Shown here: piece after piece, positions 44,106-56,282 of the stretch
Layout: each line of letters begins with the position of its first letter
Numbering within the stretch: the stretch's first letter is position 1
DNA from: Rhypophila decipiens
Lineage: Eukaryota > Ascomycota > Sordariomycetes > Sordariales > Naviculisporaceae
DNA length: 64,000 nucleotides
Direction: 5' to 3'
Assembly (NCBI GenBank): GCA_033297075.1
Contig: MU858215.1
Coordinates: forward strand, 20,517 to 84,516
Translations under genes and position numbers: made by a program
Notes under the pieces: model-generated
Seen by the model: only the letters and a program-made list of their open reading frames with translations
The model's database searches: none
Told to the model about the DNA's origin: nothing

Positions 44106-45958
44106 TTACCATCCCTCACACCTTCTCACCAGAACCTTCAACCCATTTTGTGGCTTGGCCACAATCCCGTCCGTAATATCACCAATCACCTCGCCTCCCT
44201 TGGGCAGACTAAACTCGAACCGTCCAACAAGCGCACAAGTCAGCGCCATGAGCTCAGCAACGGCAAACTTCTGCCCGATGCAGCTTCTTGGACCATGCAA
44301 GAAGGTCAGATTGGCATAGTTGCTCTTTGCTCCCCCCGAATTGGCCTGCCCCGGCTGCATCCATCGCTCGGGGGCAAACACGTCGGCATGCTCGCCGCCC
44401 CAGAGCTCGTGGTCGTAATTGATGGCCCACGGACAGAGGATGACCATGGTCCCCTTGGGCACGAACTGGCCCAGGATGGTGGTGTCCTTGTCCGCGTCGC
44501 GAACTGTGAAGGGAATAGGCGCGTACATGCGCAGACTCTCCTGGCAGACTGCATGCAAGTACTGGATGTTGTCCAGTGTCTTCGCGTCCATGGCCGTGTC
44601 AACCAGTCCGGCCGGCACGTGGTGCCGAATTTCGGCACGCAGGCGATCTTGTACAGAAATATTTTGTGCCAAAAGGTAAATTGTCCAAGTCAATGCAGCG
44701 GCACTCGTCTCATGGCCTGCCGCGAGGAAGGTCATCATGGTGTCGACTAGACCTTCGTCTGTGAAATGGCCCGACTGTAATGCAGTGGTGATGACGTCGG
44801 GTGAGAGCTTCTCGTCTTGAGCCATTTGCGCGCGCTTGGCGTCGATCAGTTTCCTGGATGTCGCGCGGGCGGCTTTGGATGCGGCCAGCACGCCCATGTT
44901 GCGCTGGAAGGGAAGATAGTCGGTTATGAAGGCAGGAAAGATTAGTTGCATCGCTGTTAGCAGCTTTGCGCCGCGGCTTTGTTTGATCATGGAGCCGTAC
45001 ATCTTCATCGTGTCTTCTATCGTAGGATCCGAGAGCGAGTTGAACTCGTGGCCCATGCCTGCTGAGCCGACTATGTCCAGCGAGGCGCGGCTTGCCCAGT
45101 CTGCCATGTCTACTGTGGAGGAAGAGGTGGATACGATTTCGGCTTCCATGCCGTGGACCAGTTCTTGCGCCTTTGACCAGAAGATTGGGTAGAGTTCCTT
45201 TATGTGGCGGAAGCTGAAGGCTGGCATGAGGTTTTTGCGTTGGAGCTACAGGTTTTGTGAGTAATTAACTGACTTTCTCGCAAGAGGTGGAACTGACTTT
45301 GTGAACATCGCCTTCGCTTAGCAACAAGCCGTAGCCGAGGATCTTACCGACCATGGCCCGGAGAAGGTGAGGCTTCACAAAGTCGTAGCTGTGTTCGGCC
45401 AGCACCTCCCTGAGACCCTGTGCACTTGTCACGATCAGTCTCTCGCGGTTTATCAGGTGCCTACATTGTTCCGTTAGGTTCCAAATCCAAAGGGCAGAAG
45501 GAGTACCGTGACAAACATGTATCGAATCAGTCCATTGTTGGGTATGGTTCTGGACCACCGCTTGAACGGCAGGCCAGCTGGCTCTCGGATGGACTCTGCC
45601 CAGTGTCCATTGAGAAACGTGGCGCCCTATATCAACAGTCTTGATAAGAATTCCGTCCTTTAGGTTATTTCGATATGACAATGTGACATACCGCTGGCTG
45701 GGGTAGATGTCTCAGGGGGCTCAAGTATCGCGGATACAGGATAACGGTGTAGGCAAACCAGATACTTGCGATGATCAATGCAAAGAAACCAAACGTAGGC
45801 ATGAACGTCAATGGGGTTCCTTTGTCAGAGCGACTTTCAGCACCGAGCTTTGAGATGGTTGCCAAGACGACCATAACAGCCCATGGTCGATAGCTAGTGA
45901 GGGAGCTGGCCAAGTGTGCCATGTCGTCGTTGAGACCCGAAGAAGATTTTTGGGGCAA
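44106..45958 (-). CDS. Cytochrome P450 (cluster P450-1)
   Basis: Four exons. Exon 1 (45958-45692) has a membrane anchor (FGFFALIIASIWFAYTVI) and LSPLRHLPQPA. Exon 2 (45626-45517) reads GATFLNGHWAESI to GLIRYM. Exon 3 starts at 45460 (HLINRERLIVTSAQGL). The last intron has a GTCAGT donor and TGTAG acceptor, and exon 4 runs from about 45245 to 44106. The donor of intron 2 (GTTTGT) was chosen because it restores phase. P450 motifs: I helix FLAAGHETSAAALTW, ExxR in QESLRMYAP, PERW, and the haem loop FLHGPRSCIGQKF with the Cys ligand. It is a microsomal class II monooxygenase needing a reductase. The alternative start M13 lies at 45922. Substrate is unknown; context suggests tailoring of a cluster product. 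Confidence 0.85.
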
Positions 45959-46262
45959 GAATGAAAAGGAAAGAGTGTGTGGCGGGTAAAGACAGACTCA
46001 TGAGGTGTGGAAGGGGGGTGAGCCAGCTCTGTTAGCGCTTCACTGCCTGAAATCCTCCTGCAGGCACTGACATTGACCTAGTATCGGGGCAGCACTTGGC
46101 TTACCACCCCCGAAAGAAAGCAAATTCCGGGCCTTTTGGCGCCGACATACACGCTGCTGACCCGGTTACAAGTTCTCCAAACGGGCTGTCAAACAAGTTG
46201 GAAAATGAGAAGCATTGACGACTTTGCATTTTCGACCATATGTCCACAAACAATCCATCTTG

Positions 46263-47954
46263 TTACCTCGTATCTACAGATCTCCTCGTAAACCGCAGCT
46301 TCACCCCTGTAGGCGGCATCATGGCCTCAGTCACCCACGGCGTCTCAGGTCTGATCCCATCATGCTCAGGCAAAAGCGCAACATCATAGACCTGCAAAAC
46401 ATGATGCAACATCATCTTGATCTCCATATCAACCAGAAACCTCCCCGGACAAGCATGCTTCCCATGCCCAAAAGGCAAATACGTGGGTCCGGTAGAGACA
46501 AAGGCCAAACCATTACCAGCCAAATCAACACCTGGCTCTCTCCTCTGCCTTGAGAACCTAAAGGGATCAAACTTGGTCGGATTCTCATACAGATCCGGGT
46601 CTTGATGGACATGCCATGACAAAACCGACGTCGTGGCTCCTTGGGGAATAACATGTCCGTCAGGCGTCTTGACGCCCTCGCGCGCAACAACCTTGCGAAT
46701 CATGGCTCTCGTGCCAAATGGATGCGTGCGCAGCGACTCCTTCATCACGCTGTCGGTGTGTATCATCTTAGCTGCCGCGGCTTTGGAAAATACCCCGCCG
46801 TTTGCTCTGAGCACCTCGGCTATTTCTTGGCGGATGACCTCGGCCGTGTTGAACTCGGGGTCTGATGCAGCAATGTTGATGAGCGCGTGGCTTACTGCGA
46901 CAGCGGTCTGATGGAATGATGCCAGGTTGGAGAGACACACCCGGTCGGAAACCGCCGTCAAGTTGACTTTGTGTGGCACCTTTTCCACCGCGTAGCGGAG
47001 CATGAGCTGGAGGTTGTCTATCGGCTCGTTGTCGCATTTGCCAGTCTTCAGTCCGTCTTGGCCGAGACGTTGGACTCTGTCATTGTAGAGAGGTTTGATG
47101 TATTGCTTGATCTTCCATCTTCGGTAGCGTGTTGGGAGTGTGATCAGGAAGCCGACGATGGGCTTGAGGACGGATGGTGTGTAGATCAACAAGCCCGAGT
47201 TGAGGATAAATAGGTCTGCGAATGCCAGAGACTGGTACAGGTAGTCTTTGTTTCGACCTGTTTTGTTGTTTACCATGATCAGTATATGACTGTCACTGAC
47301 TGGACAAGACAGGCGTGACTTACAGAGTGGTAACCCAACAATAAAGCGACTGGATATCTGAGCCACTATCCATTTCATGGTCCCGAGGACATCAACATCT
47401 TCCGCTGTGGCGACGTCGAGATACTCGGGCACAGCATACCTGAGCTCGTCGTCGACGGCCGTGGCCAATACCTCGAGAACGCGCGCCATGTCCTTCCTGA
47501 TGACGGCGCTCTGCCATGGGTCGTGGATGTAATCAGCACTCCCTGTGTTCCAGTCCCCTTTGTCGATCTCGCGAAAACCTTCCTCCGGGCTCAAGACAGC
47601 GTCTGGCTGCGATGCGATCCATTGGGTGTGCTTGGCTGACATGTGGACTTCGTCTTTGAAGCCCATGCCCGGCACCACGCACGTTTTCCCATGTTTGGCG
47701 AACTTTGTATGCCATTGTTAATAATGACATCTATCTACTGGCGTTTTCCCAACACTTACAGACTGGTATGCGTCCGAAAACAGCTTCTGGCAGTCGGTGA
47801 GATATGCCCATCGACTGCTCCAACTGATCTTCTCGCCCTCGTTTCGCACACGGGGAAGACTGGCAGGAAGCTTTGGTGATGTACTCGATTGCCAGTGCAC
47901 GACAAGGTATGCTGCTACTAGAAACCCGACTGACAGTAGGATAGTGGACGCCAT
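46263..47954 (-). CDS. Cytochrome P450 (cluster P450-2), GA P450/indole-diterpene P450-like
   Basis: Three exons. Exon 1 (47954-47760) has MASTILLSVGFLVAAYLVV as membrane anchor. Exon 2 begins FAKHGKTCVVPGMGF after a GTAAGT intron of about 55 nt. Exon 3 begins RNKDYLYQSLAF after a GTAAGT...ACAG intron in phase 1. Motifs: ExxR in KESLRTHPFGTRAM, FDPFRF, and the haem loop LPFGHGKHACPGRFLVDMEIK. FGHGxHACPGRF is characteristic of the fungal P450 group that includes ent-kaurene oxidase and paxilline P450s, many of which act on terpenoids. The I helix is weak (SFHQTAVAVSHALIN) and lacks the usual acid-Thr pair. Product unknown. Confidence 0.85.
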
Positions 47955-48392
47955 GGTCGGACCGTGGCAGCAATAATTCACGGGAGATGGTCCAAAGTGC
48001 AGGGAACAACAGGACACAAAAAATACAATATCCAACGGGGGCACTGAAAGTACGCCAAAGTGTGCTTGTACAGCGCTGAGGAGTACTATAGAAAAGTGAT
48101 TCTCCCCTTACCGTCATCAGACTAAGCTAAAAGGGGGAAGAGCAAGTTACTCGTACTGGCTGACTTGCCTAGATAATGAGGATCTCACACGTCAGCAGCT
48201 TATCAGTCACCTTTGCTGGGGCTTTTGCTGTTGGATCGATTCAAAGCTAGAGACTTCTAGAGTCTGGACGAAATCATTTTTCTTTCTGGGATCTTGGATC
48301 CATAGCTAGATCCTTGCAGTAGTCAATACGACGGTACGTAACGGGGTTGGTATCCAAGGTCACAATCTTTACTCAAGAATACATGGAATTAT

Positions 48393-49272
48393 TTACGCGA
48401 TCCACCTCTGCGGCACCTGCAGAAACAACACCCAAGCAGTACCGAAAATAACAAGCCAGATCACCACCCCCACAGCCATGGCCGTGCGGATGACGTTCCT
48501 CAGGAAAGCCGCCTCGTTGACCCACGGGAACGGTGTGCCCTCTGCAGGCAGCTCGCGGCCCAGGAACTCGCACAGAGGACCCCAACCCATGCTAGGCTGG
48601 AACTCGAGCAGCTGGCCAGGGGGCACAATATCCTTGACCCACGCGTTGTGCCTATGGTACAACTCGACCGACGGCACGTCCTTGGCCGCCATGTCGAATT
48701 TCCTCTCGTAAAAGGCCGCCCAGGCCGAGATCAGGTTGCTCGAGTGGATGACTCCGGGTACCCAGTAGCCTGACCAGCGGTAGGCGCGCGACCGCAGGTC
48801 CATGCCTAGACCTTTGTACGAGGCCAGCCACACGTTTGGGTCTTTGCGTACTGACAGAATTACCTGGACTCGTAATTAGTAAGCATCATGTCTTCCTCCT
48901 GGTAATTACAGCACCTTTGCGTCGGGGTAGATGGCGAGCATGTCATCCACCAGCGTACTCGCGGGCGGCTCAAACACTGCCCCGTACTCATCGTAGAGCT
49001 GCTTGAGCCTTTGCCGGCGCAGGGCGGTGTCTTTGATGGCTAGCACATGTGCCGACTCTTTGACCCGTCTAATGGGGGCTGGTGGGTCGCCGAGGTGGAA
49101 GCATGGCCCAATTCCTAGCACCTCGAGACCCTTTTTGAGACTGGTTGTGGAAGTCCGTGGTAGACCTGCCTGTTTTGGCTGTCAGTGGTGACCGAAGGGG
49201 GGCAGGCTAGGTAGTAGCCAAGGTACGTACCACGATGATCTTGCGACCTTTGTTGGTTGTTTTCTCTGCCAT
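48393..49272 (-). CDS. Sulfotransferase-family (Sulfotransfer_4-like) P-loop protein with C-terminal membrane anchor
   Basis: Three exons. Exon 1 (49272, MAEKTTNKGRKIIV) is joined by a GTACGT intron to AGLPRTSTTSLKKGLEVLG, the 5'-phosphosulfate-binding loop. Exon 2 continues with PCFHLGD and LYDEYGAVFEPPAS to YPDAK, and exon 3 begins VILSVRKDPNVW, the 3'-phosphate motif. The C terminus has a hydrophobic helix (TAMAVGVVIWLVIFGTAWVL). Fungal members are abundant and poorly characterised; automatic annotation often mislabels them as NAD-dependent epimerases. Sulfonation of the cluster product is possible but unproved. An in-frame upstream ATG at 49317 is an alternative start. It is divergent from the acyltransferase gene at 50212. 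Confidence 0.75.
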
Positions 49273-50211
49273 GATGGTGAATTGGCTGTTGATGGGGATA
49301 TCTATTCGCCGTGTCATGATTCGATTCCACCTTGTTTATAGTTGCACGAGCATGTTTCTGTGCCTGGACTCACGCAGTCTTAGCTCGGGGTTCTCAATCG
49401 CGCGAGACTTGAGGACGGTGGAGTGCATTACAGATGCTGTTGGTTCCATGTTGCTGGGATAGTTATGCACGGCCGGGTTTTTCTGACTTCGGAGGTTTCG
49501 GGGTACTACCCTAGGATCTGGATTCCAAAGATAACCAAGACGATAATACGGGGAAATGAATTCCCAAAAGACAACGCAAGTTCCTTGCATATCGATAGTG
49601 CTGGGAAGAGGATCGAGATTCCTGTACAACTGCTACCCTATAGAAGGCCAAGACGACAATACGGCTGGGAATACGTAACTAGTTCTTAAATGTCCCGATA
49701 TATCCGAGAGAACTCCGGCAACGAAACAGCATAATAGGGGCGCCGGCGGCCGCCAGCTGTCAACAAAAGCTTACGTAAGCCCGATAACCAACGAACTCGT
49801 ACGAGTTTACTGAGTTAAGAAATCCTATTCCTACCCATATATGGAATCATGCTGGTTGTGCGTTATTGACGGAGCAGGGCTTATAGGTCAGGGGCGTGTT
49901 GATTGTAAAAGGGGAGGGGTGGGTCCGATGATGCTCGTGTTGCTGACAGACTTGCCCCTTTTTTGAATATTCGGAGTCAACAAATGTACGGGGTACTGTG
50001 CAACATTGACGTAAGCAGGGGGTTGTAGTAGGCTCGGATATCTTCAAGTTGCTGGTAGAGTGAGATATCGGCACCTGCTATCCCTAGAGCGGTGTGTTGC
50101 AAACAGGCAACGATATGGAGCATAGACTGATGTAAATGTTATTGCCGGCCGACTGTTCTTCCTTGCCCCTTTTTTTCACAGTCTCGCATCCGGTCCCCTG
50201 AACAGCCCAAC
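49273..50211. promoter_or_regulatory. Divergent intergenic region inside the cluster
   Basis: About 940 bp between the leftward sulfotransferase-like gene and the rightward acyltransferase, the natural place for shared cluster control. I see no distinctive motif; GGCCG and CGGC occur at 49740-49760 and 50145, but I cannot assign a Zn2Cys6 site. Confidence 0.35.
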
Positions 50212-51488
50212 ATGACGTCTTGGCTCCTCCCCGTCTCGCTGGCCTTCAGCTCCCAGGTCTTGGCCGTCCTGGCTTTTGCCTACACCACCGCAGACAGCAT
50301 CCTACGCCTTCCCATCAGCGTCTGTGTAGCTGCCCTCACGTGGCAGTTTCACAAGACGATCCAGGACGATGTCTTGGCAAACCGGCTCCTCATGACACTG
50401 CTCACCACGCCCATGTGGATTCAGTGCATCAAGACATTTGATGACCTCTGTTTGACCAAGATCTCGGTCGAGAAGCAGAACGAATGGAAGGGCATCAAGG
50501 TCAAGTCGCGCATCTCCTGGGCTCTAGCTATGCTCTGGAATGCCCGCGGGGTTGCCTCACCATGGCAGATCGACAGAGTCCCTCCCTGGTCGTACCACCA
50601 ACCTGCTGGCTGGGTGCCATCACGTTGCCGTGAGCTGCTCCGCCATATCAGAAACTTTGCCATCTGCTATTTCGTGCTGGACGTGTTTGCGAGCCAGCCA
50701 GCTCCTGATCTGGAGGGCATGATGGCTGTTGACAACCAAGCCCTTGTCGGCAGACTCTGTGCCATGTCGGCCGAAGAGATCATTTTTCGGGGTACTGCTG
50801 TGTTTGGCTTCTGGCTCAACACGTTTTGCAGCATCACGCTTATGAACAGCATATTGTCGAGTATTTATCTCTCATTTTTTATGCAGCCAGTCGAGATGGT
50901 TCCACCCATTTTTGGAAAGCTGTCGGATGCCTACACTCTTCGGGGGTTTTGGGGGTAAGCACGCCACTCTCGCAACCCCTTGCAGTATTCAAGTTCTTCT
51001 TCTTCCGTACTGTAGGTAGCTGACGGTGCTATGGTAGGTCCACATGGCATCAGACACTCCGGCGGTCCCTCAACTCCATCTCAGACTTCATTACCCATAG
51101 CGTGCTTCACATACCTCGCAAGTCCCTGGCAGCTCGGTACATCAGGTTGTTTATCAGTTTCGGCATCTCGGGCGCCATCCACCACTCAGCTGACTTGGTC
51201 TTGGGCATCCCTAGCCAAGAGTCGCAAGCAATCGTGTACTTTATTACCACCGCAGCTGCTATCATGTTTGAGGATAGTGTGCAGCATATCTCTCCTAAAG
51301 TCATCGGGGTCGAGGCCCATGAAGAATGGCGCAAGTATATCGGTTATCTCTGGGTGTGCGGATACATGTACTGGATGACGCCGGCGTGGGCGTATCCTGC
51401 TGCACGAGTGGTTAGACCTGGTGTTGATGTTTTGACTCCCGCGAGATGGTCTGTTGTTGGTGGTGTCATCCGAAGCACGGATATGTAG
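50212..51488 (+). CDS. Wax-synthase-like membrane-bound O-acyltransferase (MBOAT_2), acyltransferase 1
   Basis: Two exons, 50212-50954 and 51038-51488, joined by an 83-nt GTAAGC...GTAG intron that rebuilds LRGFWG-STWHQTLRR, the conserved F-W-x-x-W-H-Q core of this family. The product has 397 residues with about eight hydrophobic segments. The second conserved histidine lies in FGISGAIHHSADLVLG, with AIMFEDSVQHI following. Fungal relatives in clusters (for example Tri7-type and pyripyropene acetyltransferases) transfer acetyl or longer acyl groups from CoA to hydroxyls of terpenoids at the ER. A similar role on a P450-made hydroxyl is inferred. The ATG at 50212 begins the first hydrophobic segment directly. 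Confidence 0.83.
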
Positions 51489-51584
51489 ATAAGTACTAGG
51501 AGACTTTCAGTTGTTGCATTATGACTAGCAAGAACTACAAAGACAAGGCAAGGATATAAACAACAGTAGTAGAATCAGAAATAT

Positions 51585-53279
51585 CTAGACCCTTCTTCTC
51601 AGCTTAACAAGCAAATCCCGATCTACTCTGGCCACTCCCCGTGCTTCGATGCCGACCTCAGGACCTCGATGCGACGGGTTCCCATAGCGGTCAACAAAAT
51701 GCAGCACCTCGATATCAAAACTAGCAAAGAAGAGCGCCACTGCCGACAAGATCTCTTGTTTGGCGTAGTTCCGACCCGGACACATGGCGGACCCGCCACC
51801 GTAAGGGAAATACTTGCCCGCGTTCATGGTGCTGCCGGTGGCCGTCTCTTTACAGGACCCCCGGGATTCGGACGGTGGCATAAACCTCTCGGGCCAGAAT
51901 TCTCCGGGAGGATGCTGAGGCGTGGCCCAGACTGTTGGATCCTTGTGGGCAAGATAGGAAGGTGCGAGGATGAGGTTGTCCGCTTTGAGGGTGTACCCGT
52001 CCACCTCAATCGAGTTGCGCAGCTTGCGGACCACGAAGACGGACGACCGCAGACGCAGACACTCGAGGTAGACTGAGTTGAGCAGAGGCAGCTTTTTCAG
52101 TGCCGGAATGTCGACTGTGACTTGACCAGTGACCTTATCCTTACATATGACCGTCGTAATCTCGGCCGCTAGCCTCTGATAGACCTCGGGTCGACCAAGA
52201 GTCTCAATGATGATCCACGAGGTCATCGGAATGGCATTCGAGTTGATGGACCATATCAGGCCCATCTGGAAGGATGCCCGCCCTTGAAGACTGATGCCAT
52301 ATCTATCCATGGCGGCCTCCCGTTCCCTTACTAGCTTGGATCCAAAGTTGGGCTCCCAGCTGGGGTCATCTCTTTCCATAAGAGACCAGTCGAGGTTTTG
52401 CCACCCTCGTTCGAGATAGCGTCTTGTCGTCTCAAGGCAACTGTCCCGTGCGTCACAGCCCTTTCTGCAAAGAAACTTGGGTACCCCGTACAGCATCGAC
52501 ATGAAGTCGTGATCATAATCCCAAAATCTCCTTGTAAAGTCGGGGTCGATCTCAAATACCCCCGGCCCCGCCAGCGCAGTTGTCGACGCGCGAAACATTT
52601 TGTCTTTCATAAACTCGTCGACGCCGCACTGGGTCCATTCCTTGTCCGAGACAGAACCGATCTCCTTGACCAGACCGCCGACAAACAGATCGGTCAGAAA
52701 GGAGACGGCCTTCCCGCCGACGAGGTGATTCTCGTAGATCTCGTGGAACTTGCGCCATATTCTCGACGGGTCCTCGCTGGGCACGTCGGTCAGCGACACG
52801 CGCGAGGAACCCGACAGGTCCTTGGCCACGAGTGCGACATCCTCGGCCGGCAAGCGTTTGACTTTGTGGGCCACTCGGAGGGCGAATTCCTCAAAGGTCA
52901 GATCTCGTGAGCAGCGGAAGACGTGCTGGACGTTTCTGCTGCCGTGGATGAGGTAGGCGTGGACGTTGCCGAGGCGGAGGCGGACCGGCTCGCCGTCTTT
53001 AATACGGTTGGAAATAGAATCGAAGAAGCCATGGGGGTTCGTGACCAGCTGGAGCGCCGAGCCGACCCCGGGGAGCTGGTACGGAAGGCTCGACGGCTCT
53101 TTGCCCTTGTGCCGCCTGCTGCGGAAGGACTGGAAGAGATAGCGAAATGTGGTCAAGACGTGGGTTGAGAGCAGCAGAATCACCCCGACGACGGCCACCT
53201 GCAAGCCCATGATGCCAAGACGGGTGCTGTCGGCGTCCATATCGACAGCGACCAGGTCTTGTAGAAGCCGTGAACGCAT
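51585..53279 (-). CDS. Cytochrome P450 (cluster P450-3), CYP7/CYP8-like
   Basis: An intronless gene of 564 residues with a membrane helix (IMGLQVAVVGVILLLSTHVL) and a PYQLPGVGSALQL hinge. The I helix is atypical: SINSNAIPMTSW, in which the N-x-I-P-x-x-x-W pattern replaces the usual A/G-G-x-D/E-T-T. Animal CYP7 and CYP8 enzymes (sterol 7-alpha- and 12-alpha-hydroxylases, prostacyclin synthase) share it. ExxR is LECLRLRSS. PERF and the haem loop YFPYGGGSAMCPGRNYAKQE are intact. A sterol- or triterpenoid-like substrate is a reasonable guess but no more. The start could also be an internal ATG (MDADSTRLG, 53240). Confidence 0.85.
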   Translation of the reverse strand: MRSRLLQDLVAVDMDADSTRLGIMGLQVAVVGVILLLSTHVLTTFRYLFQSFRSRRHKGKEPSSLPYQLPGVGSALQLVTNPHGFFDSISNRIKDGEPVRLRLGNVHAYLIHGSRNVQHVFRCSRDLTFEEFALRVAHKVKRLPAEDVALVAKDLSGSSRVSLTDVPSEDPSRIWRKFHEIYENHLVGGKAVSFLTDLFVGGLVKEIGSVSDKEWTQCGVDEFMKDKMFRASTTALAGPGVFEIDPDFTRRFWDYDHDFMSMLYGVPKFLCRKGCDARDSCLETTRRYLERGWQNLDWSLMERDDPSWEPNFGSKLVREREAAMDRYGISLQGRASFQMGLIWSINSNAIPMTSWIIIETLGRPEVYQRLAAEITTVICKDKVTGQVTVDIPALKKLPLLNSVYLECLRLRSSVFVVRKLRNSIEVDGYTLKADNLILAPSYLAHKDPTVWATPQHPPGEFWPERFMPPSESRGSCKETATGSTMNAGKYFPYGGGSAMCPGRNYAKQEILSAVALFFASFDIEVLHFVDRYGNPSHRGPEVGIEARGVARVDRDLLVKLRRRV

Positions 53280-55013
53280 GTGTACAGTGTACTAATAGTG
53301 TAGCAGGTTGATTAAACTGCTATGGAAGACGCTTGAACAATAATCTGGGGATATGGCGTGCTTGGAGTAATTTGAAGGAGGGAGTAGTTGTTACAGGCCA
53401 TAGAACATAGAAATCTGGGTTAGTACCGAGAGGGCATTTTAATCGGACTCAGCTTTACACCACTAGACGTACTTTGGACTCGGAGATGAGATATGAGAGT
53501 CATGTCTATGATATAATCCCACTGCTTGCTGCTGTTAGTATAGCCCCTTCTTGTATATATGCCCAATGAGAACACATCTAAAAGAGTCCAAGAGAGTGCT
53601 AAGGCCCCCGTCCGTCCTGCCCACCACAGAAACTAGTCCAATCGGGCCAAGTAGCTTCAGTTCACGCTCGACAATGAGTATTCAATACAATAGAGAACTC
53701 ACTAAGGACTTTGACATGTACTGAGCTCCAACGACGTGAAAGTGCCTTCTTTTCGCTCTTTCTGCGGAGCAAATCCTTCTACGCCGGCTCTTCGGGTACA
53801 CCGTACCTGTATCTAACTGGTTTGAAAAGAGGTACTGACCGTTGGTACGGTCGGTTCTCCTTTGAGGCTTGGACAAGACCAGATCCTCGAAGCAAAAACA
53901 AGAGATGGGAATCAAAGTCAGCCCAAGACCAGACAACTCCAAAAATTCCAAATGCAACTCCCAGAGCTCGCTGGCACCGACATCCAACTGATAACGCCAG
54001 CCAGTCTAGCCACAACCTTGCATCTAGAAAGCTACGCACCTTCCAGAACCACAGATGAGATTCCAACAACCAAGCTAGTCAGCAGAGCAATGTACCATCA
54101 CTGGGTCAGCCTCACTACAGCTTGCTGTTGCTTTTGAGGGATTACCAATGGCTTGGACGGACCGTCCTTGGGTCCTTGGGATAGCGCCGCCCTGCTGGTT
54201 GGTTTACTTCGCGGATGCCTGCATTAACAAGCACGAGTACGTTTATACGGGTCTAAATCAATATTACCACCTAGTTGGATCACTGAGTGGAGTCATTGTC
54301 AACTACATGTCATCGATATTGCGACTTGTGTGTGGAATCATCATCAAGTAGGCATAACCAACCGGCCGTGTCTGGCTGGGGCTTTGCTCCTTGTCAACTC
54401 TTAGTGTCTTTGTCATGTATGAAATATCGTAGGGCCGCAAGACCAGTACATGTAGTTCACCGTCCCAGGTACCTGGTTACCGACTGATCCCGTCAAGCGA
54501 GGCTGTAACTCAAAGTGGCCCCCGCTCTTTATCTCCTAAAGTACCACGCTAAAACAGTTGAAGCAGGGGTGCAGTGTATACAGTGTTCGTACACGGTGGG
54601 CCTGCACGACTTACAAGGTTGGGTAGTATTGGGGTTCTGCCCAGGAGTCGGGCCAAAAAGAGAAAAAGCACGACAGCGGCAAGGTACCTTCGTTAGAACT
54701 GACTCTTGGTCGGGAATCCTGATAACGAAATGTGGATACCTGCACCCCGTCAGACATGCAGAGTTCAGTCAATAAAAAGAAGCGGCCGACACAGTCCGTC
54801 GGTCATCGCCATGTAGCAGTTACAGCATGCTCCAACCATTCCGAGTAGCAGCGAAGGAATACAGGATTCGTCGGTCAGTCAGTCCAACGACCAGGTAAAC
54901 TGAACTGTGATATTCGGCGGTATCGTCGGCAGTTTGTCTTTGTCTATGAAAGACAAGATGGCCAACCACTTCCTGTGAGGAATCCCGGGTTTGAGGCATC
55001 CGTTCCTACCACC
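53280..55013. other. Gene-free gap inside the cluster
   Basis: About 1.7 kb. Candidate frames (for example 53862-54137, PELAGTDIQLITPASLATT) are short and lack recognisable features. In particular I see no terpene-cyclase or prenyltransferase DDxxD motif here. Confidence 0.45.
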
Positions 55014-56282
55014 ATGGGTTGTCATCTCTACCTCCACCCGCTGGTCATATCGACCTTGCAGCAGTTTCTGTTTACCTTGATCGCCGGCTTCACTTCCCCC
55101 AACTCCCTCTTCCGCCCCTTGGGCTTGGTTGTCTTTTTCCTCTGCAATTATGTCGCGCTGTCGTCCTTTACCGACTACGTCGAGCCGCCGGGTTGGGTGG
55201 CGCGCACCGTCGCGTCCGCCTTTCCCCAGATCACATTGACGTACTTTGAGCGCATGATCGTTCGCAAGATTGCCTATGATGATGGTTCCGCTGTCAGGGT
55301 TAGTGACAGCAAGCCTCCCAGCTTCAGCCAACGCTACAAGTTTGGCAACCTCGTCGCCACATCAATGCGTGGTCTAGGCACCCCATGGGAAGTGAGACAC
55401 CTGCACCCGTTCAGCTCCTCAGACAAGAGCTATGTGCCGTCCCCAGGCATCTTCATTCTCCGCAACGTCCTCGCCGCGGTGGCCTGCTACTTGACCCATA
55501 GACTGTGCATCACCACCCAACTGGCGCTCGACCAGAACTTCATGAGTCCCAGTCATGTACCATTCTTCCGGCGGCTGGGCGACATCTCGCTCGACGAGTT
55601 GAAGGTGCGGTACGTGGCCACCGTGACCACCGTCACGTCCATCTACTGCTTCATCCAGGGAGGATATTCCGTCGCCTCGGCGGCGTCGGTGATGCTCGAT
55701 CCCACTGCCGTTAAAGGTTGGCGTCCTGTGTTTGGCGAGCTGTCCGAGGCATATTGTCTGCGACAGTTTTGGGCGTAAGTCAACTTCCTGCCTACTAGTA
55801 GTGAGCCAAGTCAACATGCCACTGACATGATGCGAGCCAGTGTCTTTTGGCACCAAGGTCTGCAGAACAACCTGCGGGGGACAGCAAACTGGATAACCAC
55901 AAACGTTTTGGGCGTAAAATCGCACTCGCTTGTGTCGCGCTACCTCAAGGTCTTGTTGGCCTTCTTTTTCTCGGGGCTGGTCCACGTGCCCTCGGACATG
56001 GGGAGCGCTGTCCCTGCCGCACAGTCGGGTGCCATCCAGTTTTTCTGCATGCAGCCGATCGGACTCATGATCGAGGACGTTCTCAGTCCTCTATTTCGTC
56101 CGTTATGGAGGTATCGCGCCTGGAGGATTGCTGCGCGCCCGCTGGGCTACTTTTGGGCGATTACCTTTCTGGCGTGGTCCGGGCCGGTGAGGTGGTTTCC
56201 GGTTATTCGGATGCAGAACCTTGAGACGGAGACGTTTGGGTTGGCCGCGTTTAGGCCGTTGGGTAAGGTTATGAGTTGTTGA
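55014..56282 (+). CDS. Wax-synthase-like membrane-bound O-acyltransferase (MBOAT_2), acyltransferase 2
   Basis: Two exons, 55014-55774 and 55841-56282, with a 66-nt GTAAGT...CCAG intron that rebuilds the core YCLRQFWA-VFWHQGLQ. The product has 400 residues and several membrane segments (VISTLQQFLFTLIAGF, GLVVFFLCNYVAL, LLAFFFSGLVHVPSD). The second catalytic-type histidine is in FSGLVHVPSD. It shares architecture and intron position with acyltransferase 1 but the sequences differ throughout, so this is not a recent duplicate. Two such enzymes imply two acylation events or two acyl donors in the pathway (inference). The frame is open upstream to 54975; the ATG at 55014 follows ACCACC, a good start context. 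Confidence 0.85.

Noticed and set aside
43510..44112. Minus-strand frame of 200 codons with several cysteines between P450-1 and the RTA1 gene
   Set aside because: No signal peptide, domain or splice structure; overlaps the P450 end; composition does not look coding.
53682..54351. Short frames considered as a missed terpene cyclase or other core enzyme of the cluster
   Set aside because: No DDxxD, NSE or multi-span cyclase pattern; frames are short and inconsistent.
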